A stretch of 64,000 nt of DNA from Liolophura sinensis (lineage: Eukaryota; Mollusca; Polyplacophora; Chitonida; Chitonidae), in the NCBI RefSeq assembly GCF_032854445.1, contig NC_088306.1, positions 7,749,924 to 7,813,923 on the forward strand, written 5' to 3'. Both the position numbers and the translations under genes were made by a program. Below the pieces are notes generated by a model. The model was not told the origin of the DNA. It ran no database searches and worked only from the letters and a program-made list of their open reading frames with translations. Shown here in pieces: positions 22,314 to 33,354 of the stretch (positions are counted from its first letter, which is position 1; every line of letters starts with the position of its first letter).

Positions 22314-22516
22314 AGAACTTTTCATTTGGCGTGTTTAAAAAGGCCATATTACATTTGCAACTACTGTGCTACTTGTTGTATGATAGTAAAATCATACTGG
22401 TATCGAGATCAAAGTAATCAGATAATAACAACATTGTCGTTTTATGTGTTACACACATTACCTGGTTTGCAGAATGTGCGTTCATGAATTTTGTGTAGAA
22501 GAAAGGTATGATTTTT

Positions 22517-22623
22517 AGTCATTTCGTGTAATGACTGGGAATTTTAGTCATTACTCGTATTGCCTGGTGCTCACAGGCACTTCACGAAATGACTGATTTG
22601 TTTAGTCATTACGCGTAATGACT
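22517..22623. repeat. Array of four 20-bp palindromes with 29-bp period
   Basis: Copies start at 22517, 22546, 22575 and 22604, exactly 29 bases apart, each 20 bases long with 9-base spacers of unrelated sequence. Copy 4 is a perfect palindrome, AGTCATTACGCGTAATGACT. Copy 1 keeps both arms (AGTCATT / AATGACT). Copy 2 has a changed right arm (TTGCCT) and copy 3 a matching changed left arm (AGGCA), so copies 2 and 3 also pair with each other. Fixed spacing with symmetric sites resembles a multi-operator or a hairpin array. No ORF crosses it. Confidence 0.9.
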
Positions 22624-23734
22624 GATTACACAGATTGACTGTAACATATATATGAATATACATGTCAATTCTGTGAATTTCGACCGTGTGTTGTTTAACT
22701 TTTATCCCGTTGTCTGCATGTTTTTATTTCAATAGAACTCTGTTAACCGGCTATTATTATCAGATAAACTGTTATACCATCTCTTTTATGGATTTTTGGC
22801 ACAATAGACATAGTAAGAATCGAGAGAAACCATAATCCGATATCCAGGTTCTACTAAATCAGGAAAACCGGAGTGTTCCGTGAGAAACCAATCAGAAACA
22901 TTGCTGTCCCATAAATCAGAAATGAATATGAATACGGATTGCTACTGGTAAATTTAAATCGATTGCGTGATTTGTTAGAGCTGTACGTGGCGAACTGAGC
23001 CCTCAGATTTTGTGGACTTTGTATAAAATATTCTGTGCACTCTGTGGTTGCTTTTGTCTGTGGAAAGCTGGTTTTGGATCTTTTGGGCATATACATAAAA
23101 ATTCCTTGCCATTATAAAAGGGGACAAATGAAAGCAGACCTAACATGAGCTGAATTAAGGTTAACAGGAATTCTTCTTATCGAGATAGTTTTCTGTCTGG
23201 ACCTGGCTTACAAGTATGCTTGCGGTGGGTGACTGCTTTCAGATAACTCACTTTTCCAATATTTTAAATTGTGTTCAACATCATTCACAGTCTTAAATAT
23301 ACAACTGAGAGTTTCTGAAGTTAGGCCAATGTATTTTCTAACAGAATTGTTTGGTTTTGCTATTTAATCTGTAATTTTTTTCTTGTCATTTAACATTTTG
23401 TTTTGATTAATTAGTGTTTTTGTCACCAGGTCAATATCATTTCTAGTCAAGGTGGTTTGAGTGGATCAGGAATTCTGCCCAGTTCAGTAATATGCTTCCT
23501 GTCTTTAAAAAAGGCAACAAAAGATATACCGGTAATATGAGGAATCTGTTAGTGCTTGTGGGTGTGTCCAGGTGTGTGTCCTGTCCCTTGATTCTGATAT
23601 ATGTACAATCAACTTTACATAGCAATGCTGATGCTAATATGTATGACGTATTCAAATTAGAGTACAATGAGGTCAACGATTGAGTGGTGAGCATGATAAC
23701 CCAACACAATTACACTGTAGCCCCACGATAATAT
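22624..23734. other. No gene seen
   Basis: Open frames of up to 88 codons carry no recognisable motif. No repeat was recognised. Confidence 0.5.
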
Positions 23735-23866
23735 GGTTGCTCTTGAGCTCATGTCAAGCTCATGTAAAACTCATTCTTGCCTCCTCTCCTCCCCGGGCAA
23801 TTGATCCTGGGGTTTTCCTCCCAACACAGTGCTGGCTGCCGTTGAAAAGTGAAATATAAGTACGGT
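23735..23866 (+). mobile_element. SINE family 1 fragment, strongly degraded
   Basis: GAGCTCATGTCAAGCTCATG, CTCCTCTCC, a GGGGTTTTCCTCCCA word, GTGCTGGCTGCCGTTG and AAGTGAAATAT follow the order of the family 1 body. The head and most of the tail are lost. Confidence 0.6.
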
Positions 23867-24410
23867 CCAGAACATACAGTAAATACTTAAGCTTATTAAA
23901 GTTTTCTTGTAAGATTGATGTTATGTTTTATTTTGTTAAATTGTTAAATTTTGTTTGTTTATTTTTTAAAATATTTTTTGTGTGAGATGGATGGGTTTAT
24001 AATGGTCGGTACTTGCCTGTATGGAAAGAAGTTTTGCTGACAGTCACTTCTTTGATCGAGGGGTATACTGGGGGTACAGGTACTCAGAACTGCATGTCCT
24101 CAATTGTTTCGAAGAGGCGAAATTATGTTGAATTGGTGACCACTGCAGGTCCATCATTATTTTATATTTTAATTTTTTTTTCAAAAACTTTTTTTTGACA
24201 TTTCCCCCGAACATGTTATTCAGAAACATCTTTTTCTTACATTTCCCCAACCCCACCACACAACAAAGATGCTATTTTATAATTTTACTCACAGGAGTAG
24301 TTTTTTTTTTGATTGATGGGGGTAATCTTTTTTAATATTTAGAAGATTTTCTTAATATCAGTTATTTCTTTATTTCATTATATTCCTGGTACATGTTTTA
24401 GCTTATCAAA
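23867..24410. other. No gene seen; T-rich low complexity
   Basis: Long T and TTTTG runs occur between 23930 and 24330. No coding or structured element was recognised. Confidence 0.5.
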
Positions 24411-24720
24411 GCTCCTACCGTTGCAACGCTTGAGGAGTGATGAAACCGTCGGCCTTGTAGCATCGACGTCATTGTTTCTTTTAAATAAAGCTGGCACCCC
24501 ATTTTCCTTCGACGGCCGTCTTCCGACGAAATGCTGCGATCAGGCCGGATGTTTGTCGGGGTGGATCATAGCCCGGCGTACTGCTGAGCTGAGCGATCCA
24601 CAGCTTTCCCTGATTCGTAGGGAAGGCGAAGGACTGCAGCACCTCCATCCACTGATATGTGTCCATTCAGGATAGCTTCCTCCCGTGAGAATTACACGTG
24701 GATGTTACCCATCAGTATCT
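24411..24720. other. GC-richer patch with overlapping open frames, unassigned
   Basis: This patch is visibly richer in G, C and CpG than its surroundings and is open on both strands (plus 24421-24675, minus 24481-24666). I recognise no domain in either product. It could be a single exon, a transposon fragment or a CpG-rich noncoding element. No splice signals stood out. Confidence 0.25.
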
Positions 24721-27700
24721 ATGGGGACGACAACCTCTTTTAACGTATGTCATTTTTGAAAGGGGATGATTAATAGCAACAATCGTTTCTGACAAGTCAC
24801 ATGATACAACATGTTTTTTTTTACCTTTAGAGACAATGAGTTCGAACTCGAAACTCTCCTGTTAACTATAGTGCATTCACAATGAAACGTGATCTAGACA
24901 TTTTTCTCGATGAAAAATGTACGCATAATATATAGCGCTTAACGGTTAATTTGTGTCATTCTCGAAATGTTACCCTTGGTAATTCATTCCTGTAGAGTTT
25001 TGGTCTCAACGTAAATGTCGATTGATCTGGTTTTGTCCTCAGCCAACACCTAGGAATCTCTCAAACGAAAACTAAATCTGTTTATTCTGGAGCGGCTTTC
25101 ATTATTACGCGCTCGTTTGCTATCTCGCTATTCAAAGGATAAAATAAAACATACCTAGGTTAATATATAAAGGATGATAGCATTGGAGTAGTCCTCCAGA
25201 TAACAGATGGAATGCATCAAGCTAAATTCATCGCTCGATCAGTCCTATGACCTACTCAGTCGTCTTTAGCGAAATATTCTTGAATGAAAAACGAATAACA
25301 CCTTTGAAATATATAAATGAGGCTAGAAGCTTGGCATTCCACTAATTACATAGTCGCTTCTTAAAATCACCATAATCTAGTAAATAAAAAATCTCAAAAT
25401 ATTTTAATTTCGTTCAAGAATGAGGCAAAAGTGCCAACTAACCATGAAATGCTTTCTGCTGTTTCCAATTTTTTATGATGAGACGCATCCCGAAAAGTGT
25501 CACGTACATGAGAGAACAAAAGGATATATTACTTTGGACAGCTTTGTTAAAGGCGGGAAGGGGTTTAACGAGTTTTCCATGGCTAACAATCCATGTCAGC
25601 CGACTAGACTTACTCTTTATCAGATGTTTACAGCTTTGAAAGCTGTGTCACTGAACAGTAGAGCGCTGATGCGTGTTACCCATGAAGTCTGTTTGTCATT
25701 TACCACTTCCTGTGGGAGTTGGTAGAATGATCTAGACGGTTGACATGCATTGGTGCTCATTAGGCGTCTCACTTTGGGGTAGTTTGTTCTAAACAATGGA
25801 TATTTTCAATAAATTTCTAGCCTTGCAAGAAGTGTGTTTTCGAGAAATTGTGAAATCGATGGTAGTGCTACAAAAATCATGGCTGTTCCTGGGGCTATCG
25901 TGACAAATTTATTAAGGAAAAGCAGTAGCCAATGCGTGCTCGTAAGTGACGACATTTACACAGTCCTAACAACTTTGACGACCTATTGCCTGCCACCAAT
26001 ACGGAGTGCATCTCCTTACGCCGTTAAATTGCCAAGGGCCAGTGCTTTTGTTTCTACTTCAACAAAACTCAGCCCCACGGTACAAGTAAAAATAATTCAA
26101 GTACATCTCCGAGAAGAAATGACCTTAATGAATAAGTGATTTTTTATATGATTGCAGGTTTTGAAGAAAACCAACGCCTGTTAAGTCCACGTGTACCACT
26201 ATGAGAGTACGCTAAGTTTTCGGGCGCCCTTCCTTCCTGAAAGAGTCTGCTTGAATGGAATCTAGCATTCATTGCCCACAACAATCAGAACACAAGGTTG
26301 CTCTGGGTCACGCAAAGCACGATTTTGCACAGGTGGTGATGTATAGACATTGACAGAACATAATGCTACACAACTGGAGTGCCCTAAGGGTTTGCCATTT
26401 ATGGATGAGAAGTAAATGCGAGGAGACTAAGTTGAGAGATGACCACGCACTTTAACGTTATTTCAATGTAGCTGGCCCATGTAGTTACATTGTCCTATAG
26501 ACGCCTTGAATGTGCTTTTTTCCACCAGGAATGAACTTTACTCAATAAATGTATTTGCCTTAATGTGCCTACCATTTCGTATACTTGCCCACCGCGAATA
26601 TTGGTAAGGAACATGCATTTCCATATTTAGTTTTAAATGAGCATCACATACAAGGAGATACATCCCTTACCCTCTTAGAGGGTATTAGCATATACATGTA
26701 TGTTCCTGGAGGCGAAGAGTAATTACGTGTGAGTTTCAACTTTCTTCTATGATACAATAGCGTCTATCGCTTAGTGTCTTCTAGTACACATATTAGGGCC
26801 TCCTGGCATAGTTTAGGATAGTCGAGACCAACATTCGTATAATTTCACTATTTTTCGTTTCTTTTCCCCAAAAAGGTTTATTATATCTTTGATATGTTGG
26901 AGTTTTGATGATAGCTCTCCTTTGTTTGGCTGTGGTCTGTAAGAGAAAATGTAGTAGTTATTACGGCACGAAAGTGTATAGAGTCTTTCATTGTGAGTAA
27001 CGCGTGTAACGGCAACAAACCATATTATTCTCCCCAAAAACCCGTCGTCTCTGGTGAGGCAGTGGTTTCACACAACATCAAACATTAGTATTAAGCATCA
27101 TTCGATCTCTGCCAGACATCAGTGCTTAAAATAACAGTTAAACATTTAAAGCGGTCCTGAGTTTCCACACGTTCATGGAGGACAACCGTTATTCTAGTCA
27201 TTACATTAAATCCAACTTTCAAACTCTTAGCTTGTGGTTTAATTTCCAGGTTGAATTCTTGTTATTCTCTTATTGAGACACATTTTTAAGTTTTCGGCAC
27301 TTGATTTTATATCCTTGTGGCCAAATTCTTTTGTCAGAGAACAAAGCCATTCAGGTTTGAATTATTACTCTCACCAAAACTGTGGAGCGTTTTTTTAAGA
27401 AAAAGCCTAAGTGATATTGATACTGATAAACTTGTGAAATTAATAAAATTATGTTAAAATAAGATCAAAACACATTAAACAAATGCAGTCTGCAAGAGTT
27501 TATGCCATGTTTTCTTTATTTCCTTTTTCTTCTGTTTTTACATTTTTACTGTTATAGGATTGGAACACTCTGTCTTAACTGTGTATCAAATTTCGATTTG
27601 AAATTCCACAGCTGCAAAATATCCAATTATTTAGCAATAATTGGAAAGATTTTAATTATTTTGTGAAAGCTGCTTTTTAGGACACAGTGAAATGTCCTAC

Positions 27701-27986
27701 TTTTAATCAAACCCTGTTTATCGTTCACATGTAAGAAAATATGTGGTAGCTCATGGGTTAGAGTGTTTCCATTTTTCTTCAATTTGTTTCACGATGTTGC
27801 CGTGATACGGCTGCAGTATTGTCGACAAGGCGTTAAAACATATTCATTAATTAGATTTCTCTTGTGAAATAATGCGTTGTGCAGTCCGTTGATAACGACA
27901 TTCGCGTGAGTTGTAAATGGTTGAATTTGTCTCAATGTTGACTTTGTTCCACTCTTTTACACCTTTTTTCGCTAAGCTAATACTCC
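24721..27986. other. No gene seen
   Basis: Two 101-codon plus-strand frames (25420-25725 and 25834-26139) show no domain or compositional signature and are probably chance. A fragment resembling the SINE head (AGGGCCTCCTGGCATAGTTT) lies near 26794. The rest is AT-rich. Confidence 0.45.
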
Positions 27987-28060
27987 AATCCCGGCCGTCG
28001 TCGTAAAAGTGACATATTTTTGAGTCCGGCGTTAAACACCAATCAAATAAATAAATTAAT
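27987..28060 (+). mobile_element. SINE family 1, 3' fragment
   Basis: CCGGCCGTCGTCGTAAAAGT, TTTTTGAGTCCGGCGTTAAA and CACCAATCAAATAAATAAAT are the family 1 tail. The 5' part is missing, as is usual for truncated retroposition. Confidence 0.85.
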
Positions 28061-28170
28061 CTGTTGCTGCTTAGGACTATTGTATTTTAACATTATACAC
28101 TAATATAACAACCTTTTGTGCTCTGAAGATGTCGCAACAGTCATATGATTCCAATTCATCACAGATAGCT

Positions 28171-28412
28171 GATTTATTTATTTATTTGATTGCTGTTTTA
28201 CGCCGTTCTCAATAATACTTAACTCATAGGACGGCGGCCAGAATTATGGTCGGAGGAAATTGAGATCGGAGGACCATCCGCAAGTTGCTGAAAGATCTTC
28301 CGACGTATGGCCGGAGAGGAAGCCAGCATGAGGTGCACTTGAGCTCACAGCGACAGCATTGGTGAGAGGCTTCTGGGTCATTGCGCCGCGCTGATATGCT
28401 AATCCCCTCGGA
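28171..28412 (-). mobile_element. SINE family 1, near full length
   Basis: In reverse orientation the element shows ATTTATTTATTTGATTG, a GACGGCGGCCAGAATTATGG body word, GGCCGGAGAGGAAGCCAGCA and GAGCTCACAGCGACAGCATT. A partly decayed head follows. Confidence 0.85.
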
Positions 28413-28555
28413 TAATTGAGTTTTACGCTTTACTTAAAACCCTTTAGTGAGATGACAAACTCACTTTCAGGATAAATTATCATTCTCTTTACACAAACAA
28501 TTTTATAATTTCCACTCACCCATTTTCGTACATTGTCTTGAACATAAATCGGATC

Positions 28556-28666
28556 CTGCTTGGTAGAGTGGTTGGCGTGCTAGCGCACTATGGCACAGAG
28601 CCTCTCACCAATGTGGTCGCTCATGGTGGAATCCTCTCCGGCATTACCTGAGAAGGTCTGCCGGTG
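28556..28666 (+). mobile_element. SINE family 1, 5' half
   Basis: The head (TTGGTAGAGTGGTTGGCGTG, GCTAGCGCACTATGG) and the start of the body (GAGCCTCTCACCAATG, CCTCTCCGGC, GAGAAGGTCTGC) are present, then similarity stops. The 3' half is missing. Confidence 0.8.
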
Positions 28667-30294
28667 AAAACAAACTAGTATTCATAAAGAAAAGGATAGT
28701 GCACTGTAACAACTATGCTTAAATCGAAAGTATTCCCGCATGATGAAGGGACGATGCTTACAGTATATATCCAACGCAGTTCACAAGCGCTACAAACGTA
28801 AGAGATTATGTCTTCCATGGTGTGGGTGGAGTCACTTTCTCGCTGGGATATCCTCCCGATCATTTAATGGCTTGGATGATCCGAAAGCGTGAAGTCTAAC
28901 CACAGTACCATGCCACTCACAATTCAGAGAGCCCGCTTTCTTATCTTGTTAATTATCCCACAGACGAGATCTTCACCGTTCCCGCTTGCTCATTCATTTC
29001 TTCATTACGGCGAGGACAAAGGACTAGGCGATCCGTCAAATCGTCTGAAAAGGTGTCTCTAGCCAAATCAAATTTAAAGTCTCTGTCTATGTTGCAGAAA
29101 GCTCTGAACTGTTTTCATTTGTAGACCAATGTAGACCAATGAGTCCGAAATAAGATTGGCAATATACTGAACTGGTAAACAGTGTACGGGTGACCTTCAC
29201 ATGTACGCGCTGAATGTAACAGTCAGGGGACAGCTCCGTGTATTGACTGATGCCGTAATTAGGCTGGGCCAAACAAAGTGCCTTTCGTCTAGTTTATAGT
29301 GAATTTAGAGAAAAGTTTTCCTTCGCTTAGAGATAGAAAATATCGATTTTTTTTTGGCAACTAAGCATTGCCCTAATACAGCTGTAACATAGGTGGTAAT
29401 AACCTCGCACTGACCGGTAACCAGAATTTCGTCAACAGACTAATTAGTCTGTCATATCTTTAATTTAACCCTCATCGTTATGTCAGTAATATCACGAAAT
29501 TAGCCCATAAGGCAGACAGGTGCACAGTGTGGCCGAAGATAACAGAAACAACACTAAAGCGGTATAGACGTATGCATATAAGCGCTCACAGAAATGAGAC
29601 AAGGCCCAGTGCTTTCTTCGAAAACATACCACAGTACTATTAAAATAGGAGATATATTATATAAATGAGCCATAATTACTGAAATGAAACTCAAACTTTA
29701 CACAGGTAAGCAATGCCTCAAATCAGACTGAGACATCTGATAAAAGAAGCCATATAAGAACCTGTACAAATTGCTGGTGTTTGGCCCTTAATCATTCACA
29801 TCTATGCTGGAAATTTTGCGAGAAATATGAACTTGATCTAGAGTATGCACCCCCCCCCCCACCCCATATTTGTTCCTCAATTTCTTCTTCATTATCCCAC
29901 ACTAAGAAGCCCGTAATATATTTTGTTAGTCTAGACCCCATGCAATTTATTTGCAATTCATAAATAATAAGTCAAATTGCCCCAATCTTGCAATCTTTCC
30001 CACGACTGGTGTTATCTGCTGTTTCCCCTTTAGAGTATGTGGGCTAAACGCATTTGATTTGCCAGAGTGTTGGTACTTTCATACCCCTCGGGCGATGACA
30101 TACTTTCAAAATGGCTGCCGCCATATCATTCCAAAGCAATATGGCGGTGATTATCTAGCTTTGATTTTGGTTTATTAGCAAACCATCAAGTGCTGTTGAC
30201 TAACTCCGAGCATTCCAGTTTCCACCCATATAAATGACTGCTGAACAATTTAGCGGGGCGACGATGGACAGCAATCAGAGGAATAATCAGTAAA
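28667..30294. other. No gene seen
   Basis: Only chance frames of up to 75 codons occur. A C-run lies at 29850-29860. Three ATGGCGGC-like words (YY1-type, on both strands) cluster at 30107-30150. Confidence 0.5.
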
Positions 30295-31857
30295 GATTTA
30301 GGAGGTTTTGTCGAATTTTTATGTTCCACTGTTGAAGCCTTAAAAGACAACAAATTGTATATCTTGACGTTGTCTGGATTACGTTCAGATCAGTGGTGAC
30401 ATAGAGTATACTTTGCTCACTAGAAATGACAAATCACAACTCTATTTAACATAGCATAAGTCTGTCCCCAGCCTCTGGTACTACGAAACTCTCCGGAAAT
30501 TACCTGCTGTGGCCAGACGTCTTGATGTGTCAAACTGTCTTTTCTAGCGGTGAGAATTACGACCACTGCGTTATCGATCGGAACAAGCAGTGGCCAAAAT
30601 CGACATCCATCTTGTTAAGCTGTCTGAAATTGACTGCTCGATGACATAAGAGAGACATTTCTAAATAGAAACACTAAATCGGACTCCCACATACTTTTTC
30701 CTTTGGGTAGGCAATACTTTATTAAGTTAACTTGATAACTATTATTTCCTTTCAGGTATCTAATGCTAATTGTTCATTTTCTGCTTCTACAAGCAGATCT
30801 TATGGTCACTCACAGTCCTATAGTCTATAGTCTATCAGCTGGCCTATCTATAGGCAAATGTTTCACCTGCTATTTCTCAACACGGATCATTTATTTAACG
30901 AGCGTCAAGATATCGATTTTTTGCCGTATATGTAACTCTTAGGAATGTTGAGTCTTCTCTCTTAAAGTACACCAGAGATCGGCATTATACGTGTTCTTGA
31001 TGCTACCTACCACAGATACATGTGTGGAGTGTCAACATTATGACGAGGTTACATATGTTGGTGTTTTATGTCTGCATTTCTATGCTAGTATTCTGGCTCG
31101 GCCCTAAATGAAACCTATTATCCCAGTATTGTGTTCAGGCCCTACTTTTTTCAGTGCAATTCCACTAGATGTAACCCTGGTTATAAAACAATATTTTATG
31201 ACTGCTCTCAACACATTTTACTATTGTATCCAAAGTGAATTAAAAACTTTATTTTCTTATGCACCTTATATGTCACTGCAGTGAAAATAATAGGATCGCA
31301 GCCCTGTAGGCAAGGTTGTCGTGAAAGGCGAAAAACATAGAAACAGAAAACCCTTAGGGCCCGGGTGCTCAGAATAGGTTCTGTAATGTCGCTTCCGATG
31401 CTGTCAAATTTTTGAAGTATATTTTTAAACAAACAAGTATTTCGTCTCATTAATGATTCCTGTTTTTTTGGCTGTTTTTAAAAGCGCCTTGTTTCTTTTT
31501 TGCTCATTTTTTTTTTGGATGTTATCATTTTCACATTGAAAGCCACAAGTGACTCTTGTTTCTTTCCCCCGCTACAAAGTGACTTACACATGTAGGAGCT
31601 GCCCATGTGACATTGGCCCCGAGCAATCATTCATTTCTCTATCAAAAATATGGTTTTCTTTTATCGAAATTAACTGTGTTATTCTGAAATTGTCCGGTTT
31701 GATGTGATTTTGGACGTTCTCATCATTTGCATCAAAGGGCGTTCACTTTCCCCTAGTTTCTCTTTACAATTAAGCTAAATTATTGCCTAAGTGGCGTTAA
31801 AATAGTCATTCTTCCGTCCAATTCTATATAATCAGAAATACCCCTTAGTATCTAATA

Positions 31858-32016
31858 CCGTACGTGGGAAGGTCTTCCGGCAACCTGCGGATGGTCGTGG
31901 GTTTTCCCTGGGCTGTGCCTGGTTTCCACCCAACATAATGCTGGCTGCCGTCGTATAAGTGAAATATTTTTGAGTACGGCGTAAAACACCAATCAAATAA
32001 ATAAATAATAAATAAA
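31858..32016 (+). mobile_element. SINE family 1, 5'-truncated, with target-site duplication
   Basis: The element starts in the body (CGTACGTGGGAAGGTCTTCC) and runs to the AAATAAATAA tail. The flanks TAGTATCTAATA (31846-31857) and TAGTGTCTAATA (32017-32028) differ at one base. So this copy inserted already truncated, after the duplication of its host unit. Confidence 0.9.
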
Positions 32017-32637
32017 TAGTGTCTAATAACAGAAAAGACCTTGGTAAATGTAGTCCGTACCACACGGATCACTGTCATCGCCGTGAACCGGAATTCTTTA
32101 GCGGACTGGATTGACGTCACTCTTGGTGCGACTTTGATTTGTATATATGGGGGTATTCTCCGTCAGCATGTGTTTCGTGATGATGTAATTTCAAGCCATT
32201 TTAGCTGAAAACTCACCTTGACGAATTTGCCCGTATTATGTTTTCTCTCTTTCCCAAATTACATAAACGTGTTTTCCAAAATTTACACCATAATTCGTTC
32301 GTTTCGCGTAATATATCCAAAACAAATGCTATTGATGTGTAGAATCAGTTAGGATCCAGTCAGCTGTCAAGAGAACTGTATTAGAGCAGTCCAGATTCTG
32401 AAGTCACTGTTTACAGTTTCACCAGTTGCCTATACCGTGTTGAATTAGCAGCCCTTTGGAAGGCTGTGTGATATCGATATAAGTCTAGCCGTCCGACAAA
32501 TGCCAATAGGTTTTAGGATTACCAGCAGAAACTAGGACATTCTCACAGCTAACCACAAATTATAATTGACAGCGTCTGGAGAATTCCGTTGCTTCTGGAC
32601 ACCTGTAGCTACAGTTATTCATTTAGAGACGGCTTAG

Positions 32638-32763
32638 ACGCCTCCCGTTAATGCGGTCGCTGTTAGTTCAAGTCCAGACTTCCTCTCCGGCCGTACATGG
32701 GAAGGTTTCCAGCAACGTGCGGATGGTCATGAGTTTCTCCCGGTGTGTGCCTGGTGTACCCAG
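32638..32763 (+). mobile_element. SINE family 1, central fragment
   Basis: ATGCGGTCGCTGTTAGTTCA, CTTCCTCTCCGGCCGTACAT and GTGCGGATGGTCATGAGTTT identify the family 1 body. Both the head and the AT tail are missing. Confidence 0.85.
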
Positions 32764-32905
32764 AAGATACTGCTTTCCGCAGTATTATGACTTCATTCAT
32801 ACTCAAAGCGACCAGTTGTCCTATTTCACCATCGTGAGAACGAATGTGCGTTTATGATATGAAGATTTGGCAACAGGTTTCCTTAAAGAGATGAAGGCTT
32901 AAATT

Positions 32906-33354
32906 TTGAGGAATACTGCATACTTTAAGAGAGATAACACACGTAAATGTCATACACGTTGCATGTGATAACGGCTGAAGAATACTTGCAGAATTTATAA
33001 ATAATTGCAGTATTGTAAATAAATGCAACCATTTATGTAGCTTGATAGCTGTAATTAAAGTTTTCAACATTATAAAGCGCGGTCTTATAAGTTGTTGGAT
33101 AAAGATGCTTTACTGTTTCTTACAATTAAACAGTAAGCATGTGTTGTAATACCTGTTGTAAAAAGATGTGTATCACCCGTTTAAATATTAAACATATGTT
33201 TCTCAGTGCAGAGGATCATTCAGAACTCGGAAGCCTGCGGCGCGTCGTTCTAAAATTTACCCCTCCTCTCACCCTCATATTTACTGTACTGAAATGAACA
33301 ATGGACTAGATAACATCTCATTATTTCTAGTCACATTAAAATCATTAAACTTTA
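32906..33354. other. Spacer between duplicated units, no gene seen
   Basis: I could not align this with either end of the duplicated units. It contains no recognisable feature. Confidence 0.45.

Larger units (their letters stand above)
30295..32905. repeat. Ancient about 3-kb direct duplication, unit A
   Basis: Unit A aligns in order with unit B (33355-35880). Matching blocks: 30370-30440 with 33410-33475 (CTGGATTAC...CAGA), 30480-30680 with 34100-34290 (CTCTCCGGAAA, AGCTGTC(T/A)GAAATTGA), 30990-31120 with 34690-34800, 32330-32600 with 35280-35610, and 32780-32890 with 35750-35860. The tightest block is AAATTATAATTGACAGCGTC near 32558. SINE insertions at 31858 and 32638 account for some offset changes. 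No conserved reading frame was seen. Confidence 0.75.

Noticed and set aside
22517-22623. CRISPR array
   Set aside because: There are only four units with 9-base spacers and no cas genes, in what is evidently animal DNA. A palindrome array is the better description.
25420-26139. Two 101-codon plus-strand frames as exons
   Set aside because: No domain, splice signals or compositional shift support them.
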